A stretch of 64,000 nucleotides of DNA from Streptomyces sp. NRRL S-31 (GCF_000718775.1 NZ_JOCB01000001.1:62001-126000); one strand, 5' to 3'. Positions 8,127-17,661 are shown, counted from the stretch's first letter. Notes: generated from the letters alone by a model not told the origin. Translations and numbers: made by a program.

Positions 8127-10640
8127 ATGGCATTCAATCACTTACCGGCAGGCGTGCACGACGCCTTGACCCCATTGTCCGTCACGCCAGTGACACACTC
8201 GGTGCCGATGGCCAAGAATCACCGATCCGATCGAACCCCGGCGAACCCGGCGTCCCACCCGTCTCCGGGCGCGGTCCTGGACCGCCTCGCCTCCGGGCCG
8301 AGCCGGGCTGCGCGCATCACTCATACGGAGCACTTGCCCCCGCGCGAGGGCCGCCATGCCGTCTGGCCTGACCGTATTCGGCCCGAGGTGATCGCGGCCG
8401 TCCAGGCGTGCGGCATCGAGCACCCGTGGGCGCACCAGGCGCTGGCCGCCGAGCACGCCCTGGACGGCGACTCGGTGGTCGTCGCCACCGGCACCGCCTC
8501 CGGCAAGTCCCTGGCGTACCTCGTGCCCGTCCTCTCCGCCCTGCTGGACGGCGCGGCCGCCCCGAACGGCCGCGGCGCCACCGCCCTCTACCTGGCCCCC
8601 ACCAAAGCGCTCGCGGCGGACCAGTGCCGATCGGTGAAGGAACTTTCACAACCCCTCGGCAACGCCGTGCGTCCGGCCGTGTACGACGGCGACACCCCGG
8701 TCGAGGAACGCGAGTGGATCCGCCAGTACGGCACCTACGTCCTCACCAACCCGGACATGCTGCACCGCGGGATACTCCCGTCCCACCCGCGCTGGTCCTC
8801 CTTCCTGAAGTCGCTCCGGTACGTCGTCATCGACGAGTGCCACACCTACCGGGGCGTCTTCGGCTCGCACGTCGCCCAGGTACTGCGCCGGCTGCGCCGC
8901 CTGTGCGCCCGCTACGGCTCCTCCCCCGTGTTCCTGCTGGCCTCGGCGACCGCCGCCGAGCCCGCGGTCGCCGCCCGGCGGCTGACCGGCCTGCCGGTCG
9001 TGGAGGTCGCCGACGACGCCTCCCCGCGCGGCGAGCTGGTCTTCGCCCTCTGGGAGCCCCCGCTCACCGAACTCCAGGGCGAGAGGGGCGCACCCGTACG
9101 GCGCACCGCCACCGCCGAGACCGCCGATCTGCTGACCGACCTCACCGTGCAGGGCGTGCGCTCGGTCGCCTTCGTCCGCTCCCGGCGCGGCGCCGAGCTG
9201 ATCTCGGTCATCGCCCAGGAGCGGCTGGCCGAGGTCGACCGCTCCCTGGTCCGGCGGGTCGCCGCCTACCGGGGCGGCTACCTCCCCGAGGAGCGCCGCG
9301 CCCTGGAACGCGCCCTGCACTCCGGTGAACTCCTCGGGCTCGCCGCCACGACGGCCCTGGAGCTGGGCGTGGACGTCTCCGGCCTGGACGCGGTGGTGAT
9401 CGCCGGCTACCCGGGCACGCGCGCCTCCCTGTGGCAGCAGGCGGGCCGCGCGGGCCGTTCCGGGCAGGGCGCCCTGGCCGTCCTCGTGGCCCGGGACGAC
9501 CCGCTGGACACCTTCCTCGTCCACCACCCCGAGGCCCTGTTCGACCAGCCGGTGGAATCGACGGTCCTCGACCCCGACAACCCCTACGTCCTCGCCCCGC
9601 ACCTGTGCGCCGCCGCCGCGGAGCTGCCGCTGACCGAGGAGGACCTGGACCTCTTCGGTCCCGCCTGCGCCGACGTGCTGCCGCAGCTGGAGGCCGCGAA
9701 ACTGCTGCGCCGACGGACGAGGGCGTGGCACTGGACGCGCCGGGAGCGGGCCGCCGACCTGACCGACATCCGCGGCGCGGGCGGGCGACCGGTGCAGGTC
9801 GTCGAGGCCGGCACGGGCCGCCTGCTCGGCACGGTCGACGCGGGCGCCGCGCACTCCGCGGTCCACGAGGGAGCCGTCCACCTGCACCAGGGCCGCACCT
9901 ACCTGGTCCGCGCCCTGGACCTGGAGGACTCGGTCGCCCTGGTGGAGCGGGCCGACCCGCCGTACTCGACGGTGGCCCGCGACACCACGTCGATCTCCGT
10001 CCTGGAGACGGACACCGAGATCCCGTGGGGCTCGGGCCGGCTCTGCTACGGCTCGGTGGAGGTCACCAACCAGGTGGTCTCCTACCTGCGCAGACGCCTG
10101 ATCACGGGCGAAGTGCTGGGCGAGACGAAACTCGACCTCCCTCCTCGTACGCTGCGCACCCGCGCGGTGTGGTGGACGGTCACCGAGGACCAGCTGGACG
10201 AGGCCCGGATCAGCCCGGAGATCCTCGGCGGCTCCCTGCACGCCGCCGAGCACGCCTCCATCGGCATGCTGCCCCTCTTCGCGACCTGCGACCGCTGGGA
10301 CATCGGCGGGGTGTCCGTCCCCCTGCACCCCGACACCCTGCTCCCCACGGTCTTCGTCTACGACGGCCACCCCGGTGGCGCGGGCTTCGCCGAGCGCGCC
10401 TTCCACACCGCCCGCGCCTGGCTCGCCGCCACCCGTGAGGCCATCGCCTCCTGCGAGTGCGAGGCCGGCTGCCCGTCCTGCATCCAGTCCCCCAAGTGCG
10501 GCAACGGCAACGACCCTCTCCACAAACGGGGGGCGGTACGGCTCCTCACGGTGCTGCTGCGGGGCGCACCGGAGGAGAAGCCGGCGGAGGAAGCTGATGC
10601 GGGGCCGCCGGACCCGCTCTCGCACCGACCTCCGCAGTGA
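8127..10640 (+). CDS. DECH-box helicase with DUF1998 zinc-cysteine domain
   Basis: 837 residues. Motif I is ATGTASGKSLAYL, motif II DECH (VIDECHTYRGVFGSH), motif III SATAAEP, and motif VI QQAGRAGRSGQG. The C-terminal DUF1998 region carries a four-cysteine cluster CECEAGCPSCIQSPKCGNG. This is the Hrq1/YprA (MrfA)-type family of 3'-5' helicases linked to DNA crosslink repair. In actinobacteria this subgroup is regularly found next to a Tad locus, as here. Start choice is uncertain: ATG 8127 gives MAFNHLPAG; ATG 8208 (MAKNHRSDR) is the alternative; neither has a clear ribosome binding site. Its 3' end overlaps the convergent TadE-like gene by 95 bp. Confidence 0.9.
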   Translation: MAFNHLPAGVHDALTPLSVTPVTHSVPMAKNHRSDRTPANPASHPSPGAVLDRLASGPSRAARITHTEHLPPREGRHAVWPDRIRPEVIAAVQACGIEHPWAHQALAAEHALDGDSVVVATGTASGKSLAYLVPVLSALLDGAAAPNGRGATALYLAPTKALAADQCRSVKELSQPLGNAVRPAVYDGDTPVEEREWIRQYGTYVLTNPDMLHRGILPSHPRWSSFLKSLRYVVIDECHTYRGVFGSHVAQVLRRLRRLCARYGSSPVFLLASATAAEPAVAARRLTGLPVVEVADDASPRGELVFALWEPPLTELQGERGAPVRRTATAETADLLTDLTVQGVRSVAFVRSRRGAELISVIAQERLAEVDRSLVRRVAAYRGGYLPEERRALERALHSGELLGLAATTALELGVDVSGLDAVVIAGYPGTRASLWQQAGRAGRSGQGALAVLVARDDPLDTFLVHHPEALFDQPVESTVLDPDNPYVLAPHLCAAAAELPLTEEDLDLFGPACADVLPQLEAAKLLRRRTRAWHWTRRERAADLTDIRGAGGRPVQVVEAGTGRLLGTVDAGAAHSAVHEGAVHLHQGRTYLVRALDLEDSVALVERADPPYSTVARDTTSISVLETDTEIPWGSGRLCYGSVEVTNQVVSYLRRRLITGEVLGETKLDLPPRTLRTRAVWWTVTEDQLDEARISPEILGGSLHAAEHASIGMLPLFATCDRWDIGGVSVPLHPDTLLPTVFVYDGHPGGAGFAERAFHTARAWLAATREAIASCECEAGCPSCIQSPKCGNGNDPLHKRGAVRLLTVLLRGAPEEKPAEEADAGPPDPLSHRPPQ

Positions 10641-11049
10641 ACGGCCCCCTGCCCGCCGCCGCCGTCACCTCCGCGGTGTCGCCGACGATCGCGCACCGCA
10701 CCAGCCGTACCCCCTGGACCGCGGCGAGCCGCTCGGCCCGGGCGCAGGCCGCGGTGCCGCCCTCGGCCCAGTGGTCCGCCGCCGCCAGCGCGGCCAGGTC
10801 GGCGCCGCCGGCCGCCCGGTGCCGTACGGCGACGGCCTGCCCGAGAACGAGCACGGCACCGAACACCGCGCACAGCAGGGCGATGGCCCCCAGGCTCCAG
10901 ACGGTGGCTGACCCCCGGTCGGACTCCCGCCCAGGCCCCCGGCCGGACCCCCGGTCGGGCTCCTGCCCCCGGACCGTACGGCCACACGGGCCGCCCGGCG
11001 GCTCCACGCGGCCCCACAGGGCACGCACGCCGGCCGTTTCCCCCCTCAT
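10546..11049 (-). CDS. TadE-like protein of the helicase/secretion neighbourhood
   Basis: 167 residues. A basic, Gly/Arg-rich N-terminus (about 1-47) precedes the prepilin-like RGSATVWSLGAIALLCAV segment, a single membrane span and an Ala-rich domain with two cysteines (TAACARAE, LVRCAIVG), ending in a Pro-rich tail. It belongs to the TadE-like minor pseudopilins found with DECH helicases. The ATG overlaps the upstream TadE stop in an ATGA; the ribosome binding site GGAGGCGGG is 3 bases before it. The tail is antisense to the helicase gene. Confidence 0.8.
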   Translation of the reverse strand: MRGETAGVRALWGRVEPPGGPCGRTVRGQEPDRGSGRGPGRESDRGSATVWSLGAIALLCAVFGAVLVLGQAVAVRHRAAGGADLAALAAADHWAEGGTAACARAERLAAVQGVRLVRCAIVGDTAEVTAAAGRGPFTAEVGARAGPAAPHQLPPPASPPVRPAAAP

Positions 11050-11423
11050 GGTCCCGCCTCCCCCGCCGCCCCCACGGTCTCCTCGGCGAGCGCCACCGCC
11101 TCCTCGCGGACCTCGAGCGGCAGTCCGCCCAGCATCGGCGGGCGGGCCACCACCGTCACCCGGACCCGGTCGCCCTCACGGGCGACGGTCACCCGTGCTC
11201 CCCGTGGCGCCGCTTCCCGGGCCACCGTGACCACCGCGGCGGGCGGGTCCTGACGGGCGGCGGCCCGGGCGCCCGCGCGGGCCGCGTCCACGCACTCGAT
11301 CCGCGCCGCCACCGCGAGCAGCCCCCAGACCAACGCCATCGTGAACGCCACCAGCACGGACAGCACCACGGCCGCCTCCGCGGTCACGAACCCCCGGTCC
11401 CCGCCCCGCTCACATGCGCGCAC
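11046..11423 (-). CDS. TadE-family minor pilin
   Basis: 125 residues. RGFVTAEAAVVLSVLVAFTMAL is the TadE signature (positively charged leader, Glu near the membrane segment). The rest is an exported domain with ARIECVDAARAGARAAAR and a beta-rich tail. TadE proteins are minor pseudopilins of Flp/Tad systems. Start GTG 11423 overlaps the preceding pilin gene by 14 bp; a later GTG (11387) has a better ribosome binding site but would remove the charged leader. Confidence 0.85.
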   Translation of the reverse strand: MRACERGGDRGFVTAEAAVVLSVLVAFTMALVWGLLAVAARIECVDAARAGARAAARQDPPAAVVTVAREAAPRGARVTVAREGDRVRVTVVARPPMLGGLPLEVREEAVALAEETVGAAGEAGP

Positions 11424-11610
11424 TGAGAGCCTTCTTCACGATGTCCTGAAGCTCCGCCTGCACCTGCCCGCTGGTGACGACCTTGTAGAGCAGCACCGCG
11501 AACCCGACGGCCGCGATGATCCCCATGGCGTACTCGGACGTCACCATTCCGGCGTCCTGACGGCACGCTCCGCGCCACCGGACCACCGCTTCCCTGATCT
11601 TTCCGAACAT
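11410..11610 (-). CDS. DUF4244 Flp-like pilin
   Basis: 66 residues. MFGKIREAVVRWRGACRQD is followed by AGMVTSEYAMGIIAAVGFAVLLYKVVTSG, a class III signal like that of Flp pilins (G, then TSEYA with Glu5), and a short amphipathic tail. This actinobacterial family (DUF4244) is the probable major subunit of the Tad system encoded here. Its ribosome binding site lies in the last unit of a 17-bp repeat tract upstream. Confidence 0.85.
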   Translation of the reverse strand: MFGKIREAVVRWRGACRQDAGMVTSEYAMGIIAAVGFAVLLYKVVTSGQVQAELQDIVKKALSARM

Positions 11611-11617
11611 CTCGAAC

Positions 11618-11684
11618 CCCCGTAAGGTCTCGGTTTCCTCAAGCTCTCGGTCCTCGTAAGGACTTGGTCCCCGTAAGGACTGGT
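11618..11684 (-). repeat. four 17-bp tandem repeats before the pilin gene
   Basis: Units at 11618-11634, 11635-11651, 11652-11668 and 11669-11684 (16 bp) read ACCnAGtCCTTACGGGG on the minus strand, with a partial fifth unit beyond. Each ends in a purine-rich, Shine-Dalgarno-like run. They fill the tadC-pilin gap, and the last one supplies the pilin ribosome binding site. Confidence 0.75.
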
Positions 11685-11728
11685 CTCCGTAGCCGTTCTC
11701 CGCGTCGATCCGATGCGCGTGCCCGGCG

Positions 11729-12517
11729 TCACCTCCCTCCCATCGCCCCGCCCGCCAGTCCGATCACCACGGGCAGCACCCCGATCGCGACGAACGCGGG
11801 CAGGAAGCAGAGGCCGACCGGTGCGGAGACCAGCACGGCCGCCCGGCGTGCCCGGGCCGTCGCCGCGCGGGCCCATTCCGCGCGCGCGTCCGACGCCAGC
11901 CGGGTGACCGGGCCGGCCGCGGGAAGCCCGGACTCGTCGGCCCGCTCCAGCAGCCGCGCCAGGGCGCCGGCGCCGGGCAGCAGAGCCAGGCTCCGCCAGG
12001 CGTCCGCCGGGGCGCCGCCGAGCCGGACCTCCGCCGCACCGCGTGCCAGGGCCTGCCCGACGGGTCCGCCGAGGGCCTCTCCCACCGCGTGGGCGGCGAT
12101 CACCGGACCGGCACCGGCGGTGATGCAGGCGGCCAGCAGATCGGCCGCGAGCGGGAGCCGACGCGCGGCCTCGGCGGTGTCGCTCGTCTCCGGCCGGCCG
12201 GTTGCCGCCCGACGGTCCCGCCACCGCCAGAGCACGACCCCGACCCCCAGCCCGAGCACGGCCCCGGCGGCCCCGCCGACCAGCACCCACGCGCCACCCG
12301 CCGCACCCGCCGCACCCGCCGCCGGCAGCCACCGCCGCACCGCGCCCGGGATGACGAACGGCACCCTGCCGGAGCACACACCGAGCCCCAGCAGATCGGC
12401 CACCCGGCGCCGCGCCTGACGTCGTCGGCGCACCAGCTCCAGCCGTCGCACACCCCAGGCGAGGATCAGCACCGCGATTCCGGCCATCCCCAGCCTGTGG
12501 ACAACTTCCCCGCTCAC
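11729..12517 (-). CDS. tadC: TadC, inner-membrane platform protein of Tad secretion
   Basis: 262 residues. It carries a type II secretion F domain ([33 protein letters not shown]) and C-terminal membrane spans ending [20 protein letters not shown]. The start GTG 12517 overlaps the tadB stop (GTGA), with GGAG upstream, so the two are translationally coupled. The frame is open far upstream, but that is the antisense-like shadow of tadB. Confidence 0.85.
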   Translation of the reverse strand: MSGEVVHRLGMAGIAVLILAWGVRRLELVRRRRQARRRVADLLGLGVCSGRVPFVIPGAVRRWLPAAGAAGAAGGAWVLVGGAAGAVLGLGVGVVLWRWRDRRAATGRPETSDTAEAARRLPLAADLLAACITAGAGPVIAAHAVGEALGGPVGQALARGAAEVRLGGAPADAWRSLALLPGAGALARLLERADESGLPAAGPVTRLASDARAEWARAATARARRAAVLVSAPVGLCFLPAFVAIGVLPVVIGLAGGAMGGR

Positions 12518-13392
12518 ACCGCCTCCGCTCCCCGCACGATCCGCGTCGCCCACCACATCCCGGCCGCCTCGAAGACCGCCCCGGCCGTCAGACAGCCGAG
12601 ACCGGCCCCGCTGTGCAGCAGCACCCGCAAGGGATCCGCGCCCATGGCCGCGCCGAGCAGCAGTCCGAGGGCGGGCAGCGCGGCGAGCAGCACGGCGGTG
12701 GCCCGGGCACCCGCCAACTGGGCCCGCAGGTCGGCCCGCTGGTCCCGCTCGGCGCGCAGGGCACCGTCCAGCCGGTCCAGGCCCGCGGCGAGTCCGGCAC
12801 CCTGGTCCACCGCCACCCGCCAGCAGGCGGCGAGGCCGAGCAGTCCCTCGGCACCCGGCTGCCGCGCCGCCGTGGCGAGCGCGCCGGGCACGTCTCCGCC
12901 GAACCGCGCCGCCGCCACCACGGCGGCCTGTGCGTCGCCGAGCCCGTCGCAGTCCCGCGCGGCCCGCAGCAGGGCCGCCCCCGGCTGCCGCCCCGACCGC
13001 ACCTCCCCGGCGAGCGCCCCGCACAGGACGATCACCGCGTCGGCCCGCCGCTCCGTGGCGCTCCGCTCCTGCCGGGCCAGTCGCACCCGGCGCAGCACCG
13101 GCACCCCGGCCGCCCCCGCGACGACCGGAATCACCGAGGCGCCCAAGAGGCCGATCAGCATCCCGGCGGCGAGCGCCGCCCACTCGGCGCCCCACCGGTC
13201 GCTCCGGCGCCGCAGCTCCGTGACGGCCTGCTCCCAGAGGGGCGGCCCGGTCGCGACCACCCCGCCACCGGCCGCCCCACCACCGGCCAACAGCAGCCGG
13301 GCCCGCCGCATCCCCTGGTGCCGGCCGCCCAGCAGCCGGACCAGCAGGGCGAGACAGAGCAGCGCGCCCGCCATGCACATCTCACCGATCAC
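12514..13392 (-). CDS. tadB: TadB, inner-membrane platform protein of Tad secretion
   Basis: 292 residues. N-terminal hydrophobic spans (about 5-20 and 75-98), then a T2SSF domain ([41 protein letters not shown]) and two C-terminal spans. Together with TadC it forms the membrane platform driven by the TadA ATPase. GTG 13392 is used here; ATG 13380 is an alternative. It lies 66 bp after tadA. Confidence 0.85.
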   Translation of the reverse strand: MIGEMCMAGALLCLALLVRLLGGRHQGMRRARLLLAGGGAAGGGVVATGPPLWEQAVTELRRRSDRWGAEWAALAAGMLIGLLGASVIPVVAGAAGVPVLRRVRLARQERSATERRADAVIVLCGALAGEVRSGRQPGAALLRAARDCDGLGDAQAAVVAAARFGGDVPGALATAARQPGAEGLLGLAACWRVAVDQGAGLAAGLDRLDGALRAERDQRADLRAQLAGARATAVLLAALPALGLLLGAAMGADPLRVLLHSGAGLGCLTAGAVFEAAGMWWATRIVRGAEAV

Positions 13393-13458
13393 TTCCGTGC
13401 CCCTTCATCTCCGTCGTCTCCGCCGCCTCTCCCACCGCTCGGAACCCGCGGGGCTCCC

Positions 13459-14667
13459 TCACGGCTCGTCCCTCACGCACGCGTCGGCGAGTTCGCCCGA
13501 GGGCCCCAGCAGCCGCCGCAGCCGCTCCCACCCCCGCTCCCGCGCGAACGCCCGCTCGCCCCAGCGCAGCGCGGGTACCGTCCGCACCAGCCCGCCGGTG
13601 TCCCGCTCCAGGACGTGCACCTCGTCGATCCGGCGCCGCCCGGACCGGTCCCGCACGAGGTGCACCACCACCGACAGGGCAGCCGCCAGCTGGCTGTGCA
13701 GGGCCGCCCGGTCCAGTCCGGCGGCGGTGGCCAGCGCCTCGAGCCGGGCCGGTACGTCACCGGCGGCGTTGGCGTGGACCGTGCAGCACCCGCCCTCGTG
13801 GCCGGTGTTCAGGGCCGCGAGCAGATGGACGACCTCGGGTCCGCGCACCTCGCCGACGACCAGCCGGTCCGGGCGCATCCGCAGTGCCTGCCGCACCAGG
13901 TCCTCCAGGGTGACCAGGCCGGCGCCCTCCTGGTTGGCGGGCCGGGTCTCCAGCCGGACGACGTGCGGGTGGTCCGGCCTGAGTTCGGCCGAGTCCTCGG
14001 CGAGCACGATCCGCTGGCCCGGTCCGACGAGTCCGAGCAACGCGCTGAGCAAGGTCGTCTTGCCGCATCCGGTGCCGCCGCTGACGAGGAAGGACAGCCG
14101 GGCCGCGAGCAGCGCCCGCAGGACGCGGTCACCGCCGGGCGGCACCGTCCCGGCCGCGACGAGTTCCTCGACGGTGAACGCCCGGGGCCGGACCACCCGC
14201 AGGGCCAGGCAGGTGCAGCCGACGGCGACCGGAGGCAGTACCGCGTGCAGCCGGGTCCCGTCCGGGAGCCGGGCGTCCGCCCAGGGCCGGGCGTCGTCCA
14301 GCCGGCGTCCGGCCACGGCCGCCAGCCGCTGCGCGAGACGTCGTACGGCCGCCGCGTCCGGGAAGGTGACCGCGGTCAGCTCCAGGCCGCCGCCGCGGTC
14401 CACCCACACCCGGTCCGGGGCGGAGACCAGGACGTCGGTGACGTCCGGGTCGGCGAGCAGCGGTTCCAGGGGGCCGGTGCCGACGAGTTCGGACCGCAGG
14501 CGTTCGGCCGCGCCGAGGACCTCGGCGTCACCGAGGACCCGGCCCTGTTCGCGCAGGGCCTGGGCCACGCGCGCGGGAGTGGGTTCGGCGCCGCTCTCGG
14601 CGAGCCAGCGGCGGACGCCGTCGAGCAGGGCCCCGCCGTCGGCCCGGTCGAGTCCGGGAAGGGTCAC
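13459..14667 (-). CDS. tadA: TadA/CpaF-type secretion ATPase
   Basis: 402 residues. Walker [17 protein letters not shown], Asp box LAEDSAEL, Walker B region [13 protein letters not shown] and His box [16 protein letters not shown] identify a GspE/VirB11-family ATPase that powers Flp pilus assembly. The N-terminal domain (about 1-120) is the usual four-helix/interaction region. The GTG start overlaps the CpaE-like stop (GTGA). It belongs to the helicase-neighbourhood TadA subfamily typical of Actinobacteria. Confidence 0.93.
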   Translation of the reverse strand: MTLPGLDRADGGALLDGVRRWLAESGAEPTPARVAQALREQGRVLGDAEVLGAAERLRSELVGTGPLEPLLADPDVTDVLVSAPDRVWVDRGGGLELTAVTFPDAAAVRRLAQRLAAVAGRRLDDARPWADARLPDGTRLHAVLPPVAVGCTCLALRVVRPRAFTVEELVAAGTVPPGGDRVLRALLAARLSFLVSGGTGCGKTTLLSALLGLVGPGQRIVLAEDSAELRPDHPHVVRLETRPANQEGAGLVTLEDLVRQALRMRPDRLVVGEVRGPEVVHLLAALNTGHEGGCCTVHANAAGDVPARLEALATAAGLDRAALHSQLAAALSVVVHLVRDRSGRRRIDEVHVLERDTGGLVRTVPALRWGERAFARERGWERLRRLLGPSGELADACVRDEP

Positions 14668-15770
14668 CGGGTGCCCCCCGCCTCGACCAGCGCGCGCTCC
14701 AGGAAGTGCGCGCAGAAGCGGGCGAGCGGACCGCGGCCGGTCGCGCCCGGGGGTTTCGCGCCGCCCCGCGGCCGCAGCAGCGCCGGTTCGACGGGCACCT
14801 GGCCGGCCAGCGGCAGGCCGAGCAGCCGGGCCACCTCGTCGTCGTCCAGGCCCGGCGCGTACGGCCCGCGGACCGCCACCCTGAGATCGCGCACGACCAT
14901 GCCGACCACGGAGGCGACGCGGCCGGCGGCGGCGACCGCCCGCAGTTCGGCCGGGACGACGAGCAGGGCCAGGTCGAGCTGGGCGAGAGCCTCGGCGACC
15001 CCGTCGTCGAGGCGGCGGGGCAGGTCGACCACGACCGTGCCGCCGCGCCGCCGGGCGGCGGCCAGTACCGCGCGCACCGCGGGCGGGGGAACGGCGACGC
15101 AGTCGCCGCGGTCCCAGCTCAGCACGCGCAGGGAGTGCAGTTCGGGCAGGGACTCCTCCAGGGCGCCGCCGCCGACCCGGCCGCGGGAGGCGGCGAAGGC
15201 GGGCCAGCGCAGCCCCTCGGCGCCCTCGCCGCCGAGGAGGACGTCGAGTCCGCCGCCGAGCGGATCGGCGTCCACCAGGAGGGTGCGCAGTCCCTCACGC
15301 GCGGAGGTGACGGCGAGCGCGCAGGCGAGCGTGGACGCCCCGGCCCCGCCCCGGCCGCCGATCACCCCGACGGTGAGGGCCGGGCGGCCTAGGCCCTCGG
15401 CGACGTCGGCGATGCGGTCGACCAGCCAGGGCTCGCCGTCGGGAAGCATCAGGACGTGGTCGGCGCCGATCTCGACGGCTCGTTTCCACACGCCCGGGTC
15501 GTCCTGGTCACGGCCGACCAGCACCACTCCGGTCCGGCGCGCGGCCCCGCCCATCCGGCGGGCGGCGTCGTCGCCGACGAGCACCAGCGGGGCCGCCGCC
15601 CAGCCGTCGCCGGTTTCCGGTACACCGGGACGGACCTCGGGTGTGGCGCCCGCCGCCGCGCACAGGCGCAGGAGATCGTCCAGGAGTACGGCGTCCTCGG
15701 TGACGATGAGCGGCCGTCCGGGCCGGTTCCCGGGGTCGGGTGGCGGGATGCGGGTGACGGTTCCGGTCAC
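14664..15770 (-). CDS. CpaE-like MinD-family ATPase of the Tad locus
   Basis: 368 residues. An N-terminal receiver-like region ([19 protein letters not shown]) is followed by a ParA/MinD domain with the deviant Walker [21 protein letters not shown], in which the usual GKT/S is [19 protein letters not shown] follows. CpaE proteins position Tad machinery at the pole or septum. GTG 15770 is chosen because AAGGGGGA sits just before it; the longer in-frame extension (to 16022) lacks coding composition. First gene of the seven-gene operon. Confidence 0.88.
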   Translation of the reverse strand: MTGTVTRIPPPDPGNRPGRPLIVTEDAVLLDDLLRLCAAAGATPEVRPGVPETGDGWAAAPLVLVGDDAARRMGGAARRTGVVLVGRDQDDPGVWKRAVEIGADHVLMLPDGEPWLVDRIADVAEGLGRPALTVGVIGGRGGAGASTLACALAVTSAREGLRTLLVDADPLGGGLDVLLGGEGAEGLRWPAFAASRGRVGGGALEESLPELHSLRVLSWDRGDCVAVPPPAVRAVLAAARRRGGTVVVDLPRRLDDGVAEALAQLDLALLVVPAELRAVAAAGRVASVVGMVVRDLRVAVRGPYAPGLDDDEVARLLGLPLAGQVPVEPALLRPRGGAKPPGATGRGPLARFCAHFLERALVEAGGTR

Positions 15771-16038
15771 GGGTGTTCCCCCTTCGCTGGGCGGGCCGCG
15801 CGGCCCGGCGGGCACGCGATTCCCGGAAGATGTGGAGAACCGGCGCGCGGCCTCCATATGAACGGCCGACAGGAATCGGCCAAACACGCTCCGGCAATCG
15901 GAACCGGCCATGAACTCGCCGCGACAGGAGCGCACTGGAATCACGGTGCAGGGATCCGCGAAAAGATGTGGATCTTGGTCGAAAACTGTGGACACCGCCC
16001 ACCCTGTGAATAACTTCGTCACTCATACCGGTGACCCA

Positions 16039-16104
16039 GCGCCGGTCCGTGCGCGACTTCCATGGAGCAGCCGCGCCGGTCCGTGCGCGACTTCCATAGA
16101 GCAG
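16039..16104. repeat. 32-bp direct repeat, two copies 34 bp apart
   Basis: Copies at 16039-16070 and 16073-16104 differ at one base (CCATGGAG versus CCATAGAG). A shortened relative (CCGTG then ACTTCCATGG) recurs at 16319-16332. The copies span about three helical turns. They may be operator sites or a recent duplication. Confidence 0.8.
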
Positions 16105-16225
16105 TCCTGTGATTACCGGGAGTAACCGATCGCGGGCATGCCGAAGGCGCGGTCACGGCGGCGCAACGCCGGCCGCGTGGCCGCGTAAAGGCGGGAGAGG
16201 CGGACGAAAACCCGTCCGGACATGC

Positions 16226-16260
16226 GACGACCCCCGCCGGGGGGGAGAGCGGGGGTCGTC
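16226..16260 (+). terminator. G-rich hairpin in the HAD gene leader (terminator or attenuator)
   Basis: 12-bp perfect stem GACGACCCCCGC / GCGGGGGTCGTC with an 11-nt loop containing seven consecutive G. It is followed within 10 bp by a second hairpin CCGACTC / GAGTCGG (16268-16292), whose loop again holds a long G-run. Both lie 105-170 bp before the HAD gene. No U-run follows, so an attenuator or mRNA structure is as likely as a terminator. Confidence 0.45.
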
Positions 16261-16396
16261 CCCACGGCCGACTCGGGGGGGGGAGGAGTCGGACCGGGTT
16301 AGCACGGTCGCGAACGATCCGTGACTTCCATGGTGTACCCGAGAGCCCTCTCAGGCAAACCCACGCGCCCCACCTTACGCCGAATGGTGGGCGCCT

Positions 16397-17227
16397 ATGC
16401 TCAGGGGCGTGGAAAACCACTCCTTGCCCCGCGCAGCGGCCTTCTTTGACCTGGACAAGACGGTCATTGCGAAGTCGAGCACGCTCACCTTCAGCAAGTC
16501 CTTCTACCAAGGCGGACTGATCAACCGCAGGGCCGCCCTGCGCACCGCGTACGCCCAGTTCGTGTTCCTGGCCGGCGGCCTGGACCACGATCAGATGGAG
16601 CGCATGCGCGAGTACCTCTCGGCACTGTGCCGCGGCTGGAACGTCCAGCAGGTGCGGGAGATCGTCGCCGAGACCCTGCACGACCTGATCGACCCGATCA
16701 TCTACGACGAGGCCGCCTCCCTCATCGAGGAGCACCACACGGCCGGCCGGGACGTGGTGATCGTGTCCACCTCGGGCGCGGAGGTGGTCGAGCCGATCGG
16801 CGCATTGCTGGGCGCGGACCGGGTGGTCGCCACCCGCATGGTCGTGGGCGAGGACGGCTGCTTCACGGGGGAGGTGGAGTACTACGCCTACGGCCCGACC
16901 AAGGCCGAGGCCATCCGGGAACTGGCCGCGTCCGAGGGGTACGACCTCGACCGCTGCTACGCCTACAGCGACTCGGCGACCGACCTGCCGATGCTCCGGA
17001 CGGTCGGGCACCCGCACGCCGTGAACCCCGATCGCGCACTGCGCCGCGAGGCGCTCTCACAGGGGTGGCCGGTCCTGGAGTTCCGCCGTCCGGTCCCGCT
17101 CAAGAAGCGGCTCCCGGCGTTCTCCGTGCCGCCCCGCCCGGCCCTGGTCGCGGCGGCTGCCATAGGCGCGGCGGCGGCGACCGCCGGACTCGTCTGGTAC
17201 GCCAGCCGGCGCCGCGGCACGGTCTGA
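16397..17227 (+). CDS. HAD-superfamily IB phosphatase with C-terminal membrane anchor
   Basis: 276 residues. HAD motif I is FFDLDKTV, motif II VSTSGAEVV, and motifs III/IV include the Lys of GPTKAEAIREL and SDSATDLPML. It is a subfamily IB hydrolase (SerB-like; TIGR01490 type). The C-terminus has a Pro-rich linker, one membrane span (about 247-268) and a basic end RRRGTV, so the enzyme is tethered with the catalytic domain probably cytoplasmic. The S. coelicolor neighbour is annotated as a morphological-differentiation-associated protein. ATG 16397 has GGTGGG upstream; GTG 16409 is the alternative. Confidence 0.87.
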   Translation: MLRGVENHSLPRAAAFFDLDKTVIAKSSTLTFSKSFYQGGLINRRAALRTAYAQFVFLAGGLDHDQMERMREYLSALCRGWNVQQVREIVAETLHDLIDPIIYDEAASLIEEHHTAGRDVVIVSTSGAEVVEPIGALLGADRVVATRMVVGEDGCFTGEVEYYAYGPTKAEAIRELAASEGYDLDRCYAYSDSATDLPMLRTVGHPHAVNPDRALRREALSQGWPVLEFRRPVPLKKRLPAFSVPPRPALVAAAAIGAAAATAGLVWYASRRRGTV

Positions 17228-17661
17228 CCGGCGCCCGTTTCATCCCGTTCGGGACTGAAAGTAAAGAAGTGCGGGCAAGGGTTCCGCTTCACCCCGGCCC
17301 GCGGTACAAAGAACGTAGGCCCGCGAGACCAAAGGACATCCGAGAGGATCCCCTACCACTACGCACTCGGCCCCACGGACCCAGCATGGACATCGGGCAC
17401 CCACGCGACGTCGACCCGTCGATTACGGGCCAGCCGCACCAGGTGACGGGCAAAGCATCCCGACCTGATGGGCGACATATCGAGGACGCTTGGTAACCCG
17501 GTGAGCATGCCAGCGGCGGTACGAGCATTCGTACCGCCGCAACCCTTGAGCGGCCGGTACCCGGAGGCTCACCGGCAGACCCCTCGGGCGACGCCGCGCC
17601 GGAAACGCCGACGGGCTTCCGTAGCGGACGACACCGCCCCCGAAAACGCCATCAGGCCCGC
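17228..17661. other. 434-bp gap between convergent HAD and Fic-like genes
   Basis: No convincing gene. A 36-codon frame at 17385-17495 lacks a ribosome binding site and strong GC3. The 17513-17540 hairpin is the only clear structure. Confidence 0.5.
17513..17540. terminator. perfect 12-bp hairpin between convergent genes
   Basis: GCGGCGGTACGA / TCGTACCGCCGC with a GCAT tetraloop. It lies between the HAD gene (stop 17227) and the Fic-like gene (stop 17662), so it probably acts as a bidirectional terminator. Confidence 0.65.

Larger units (their letters stand above)
15771..16396. promoter_or_regulatory. 626-bp divergent regulatory region, cpaE-like / HAD genes
   Basis: No gene recognised. It contains several DnaA-box-like nonamers (15831, 15967, 15987, 16005), a 34-bp-period direct repeat (16039-16104), and two G-rich hairpins (16226-16260 and 16268-16292). 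It must hold the promoters of the Tad operon (leftward) and of the HAD gene (rightward). Confidence 0.6.

Noticed and set aside
8646-10625. 659-codon frame on the minus strand opposite the helicase
   Set aside because: Antisense shadow; the plus strand carries all helicase motifs.
12496-12504. Perfect DnaA box TGTGGACAA
   Set aside because: Single site inside the tadB/tadC junction, within coding sequence; likely chance.
10546-15770. Tad locus considered as a horizontally acquired secretion island
   Set aside because: GC and codon use equal the flanks, and the helicase-Tad arrangement is ancestral in Actinobacteria.
12613-15861. Very long open frame on the plus strand (over 1000 codons)
   Set aside because: It is antisense to tadB, tadA and the CpaE-like gene, which all show family motifs. 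Long antisense frames arise from GC-rich codon bias.
17385-17495. 36-codon frame MDIGHPRDVDPSITGQ
   Set aside because: No ribosome binding site, GC3 only about 70%, and no recognisable features.
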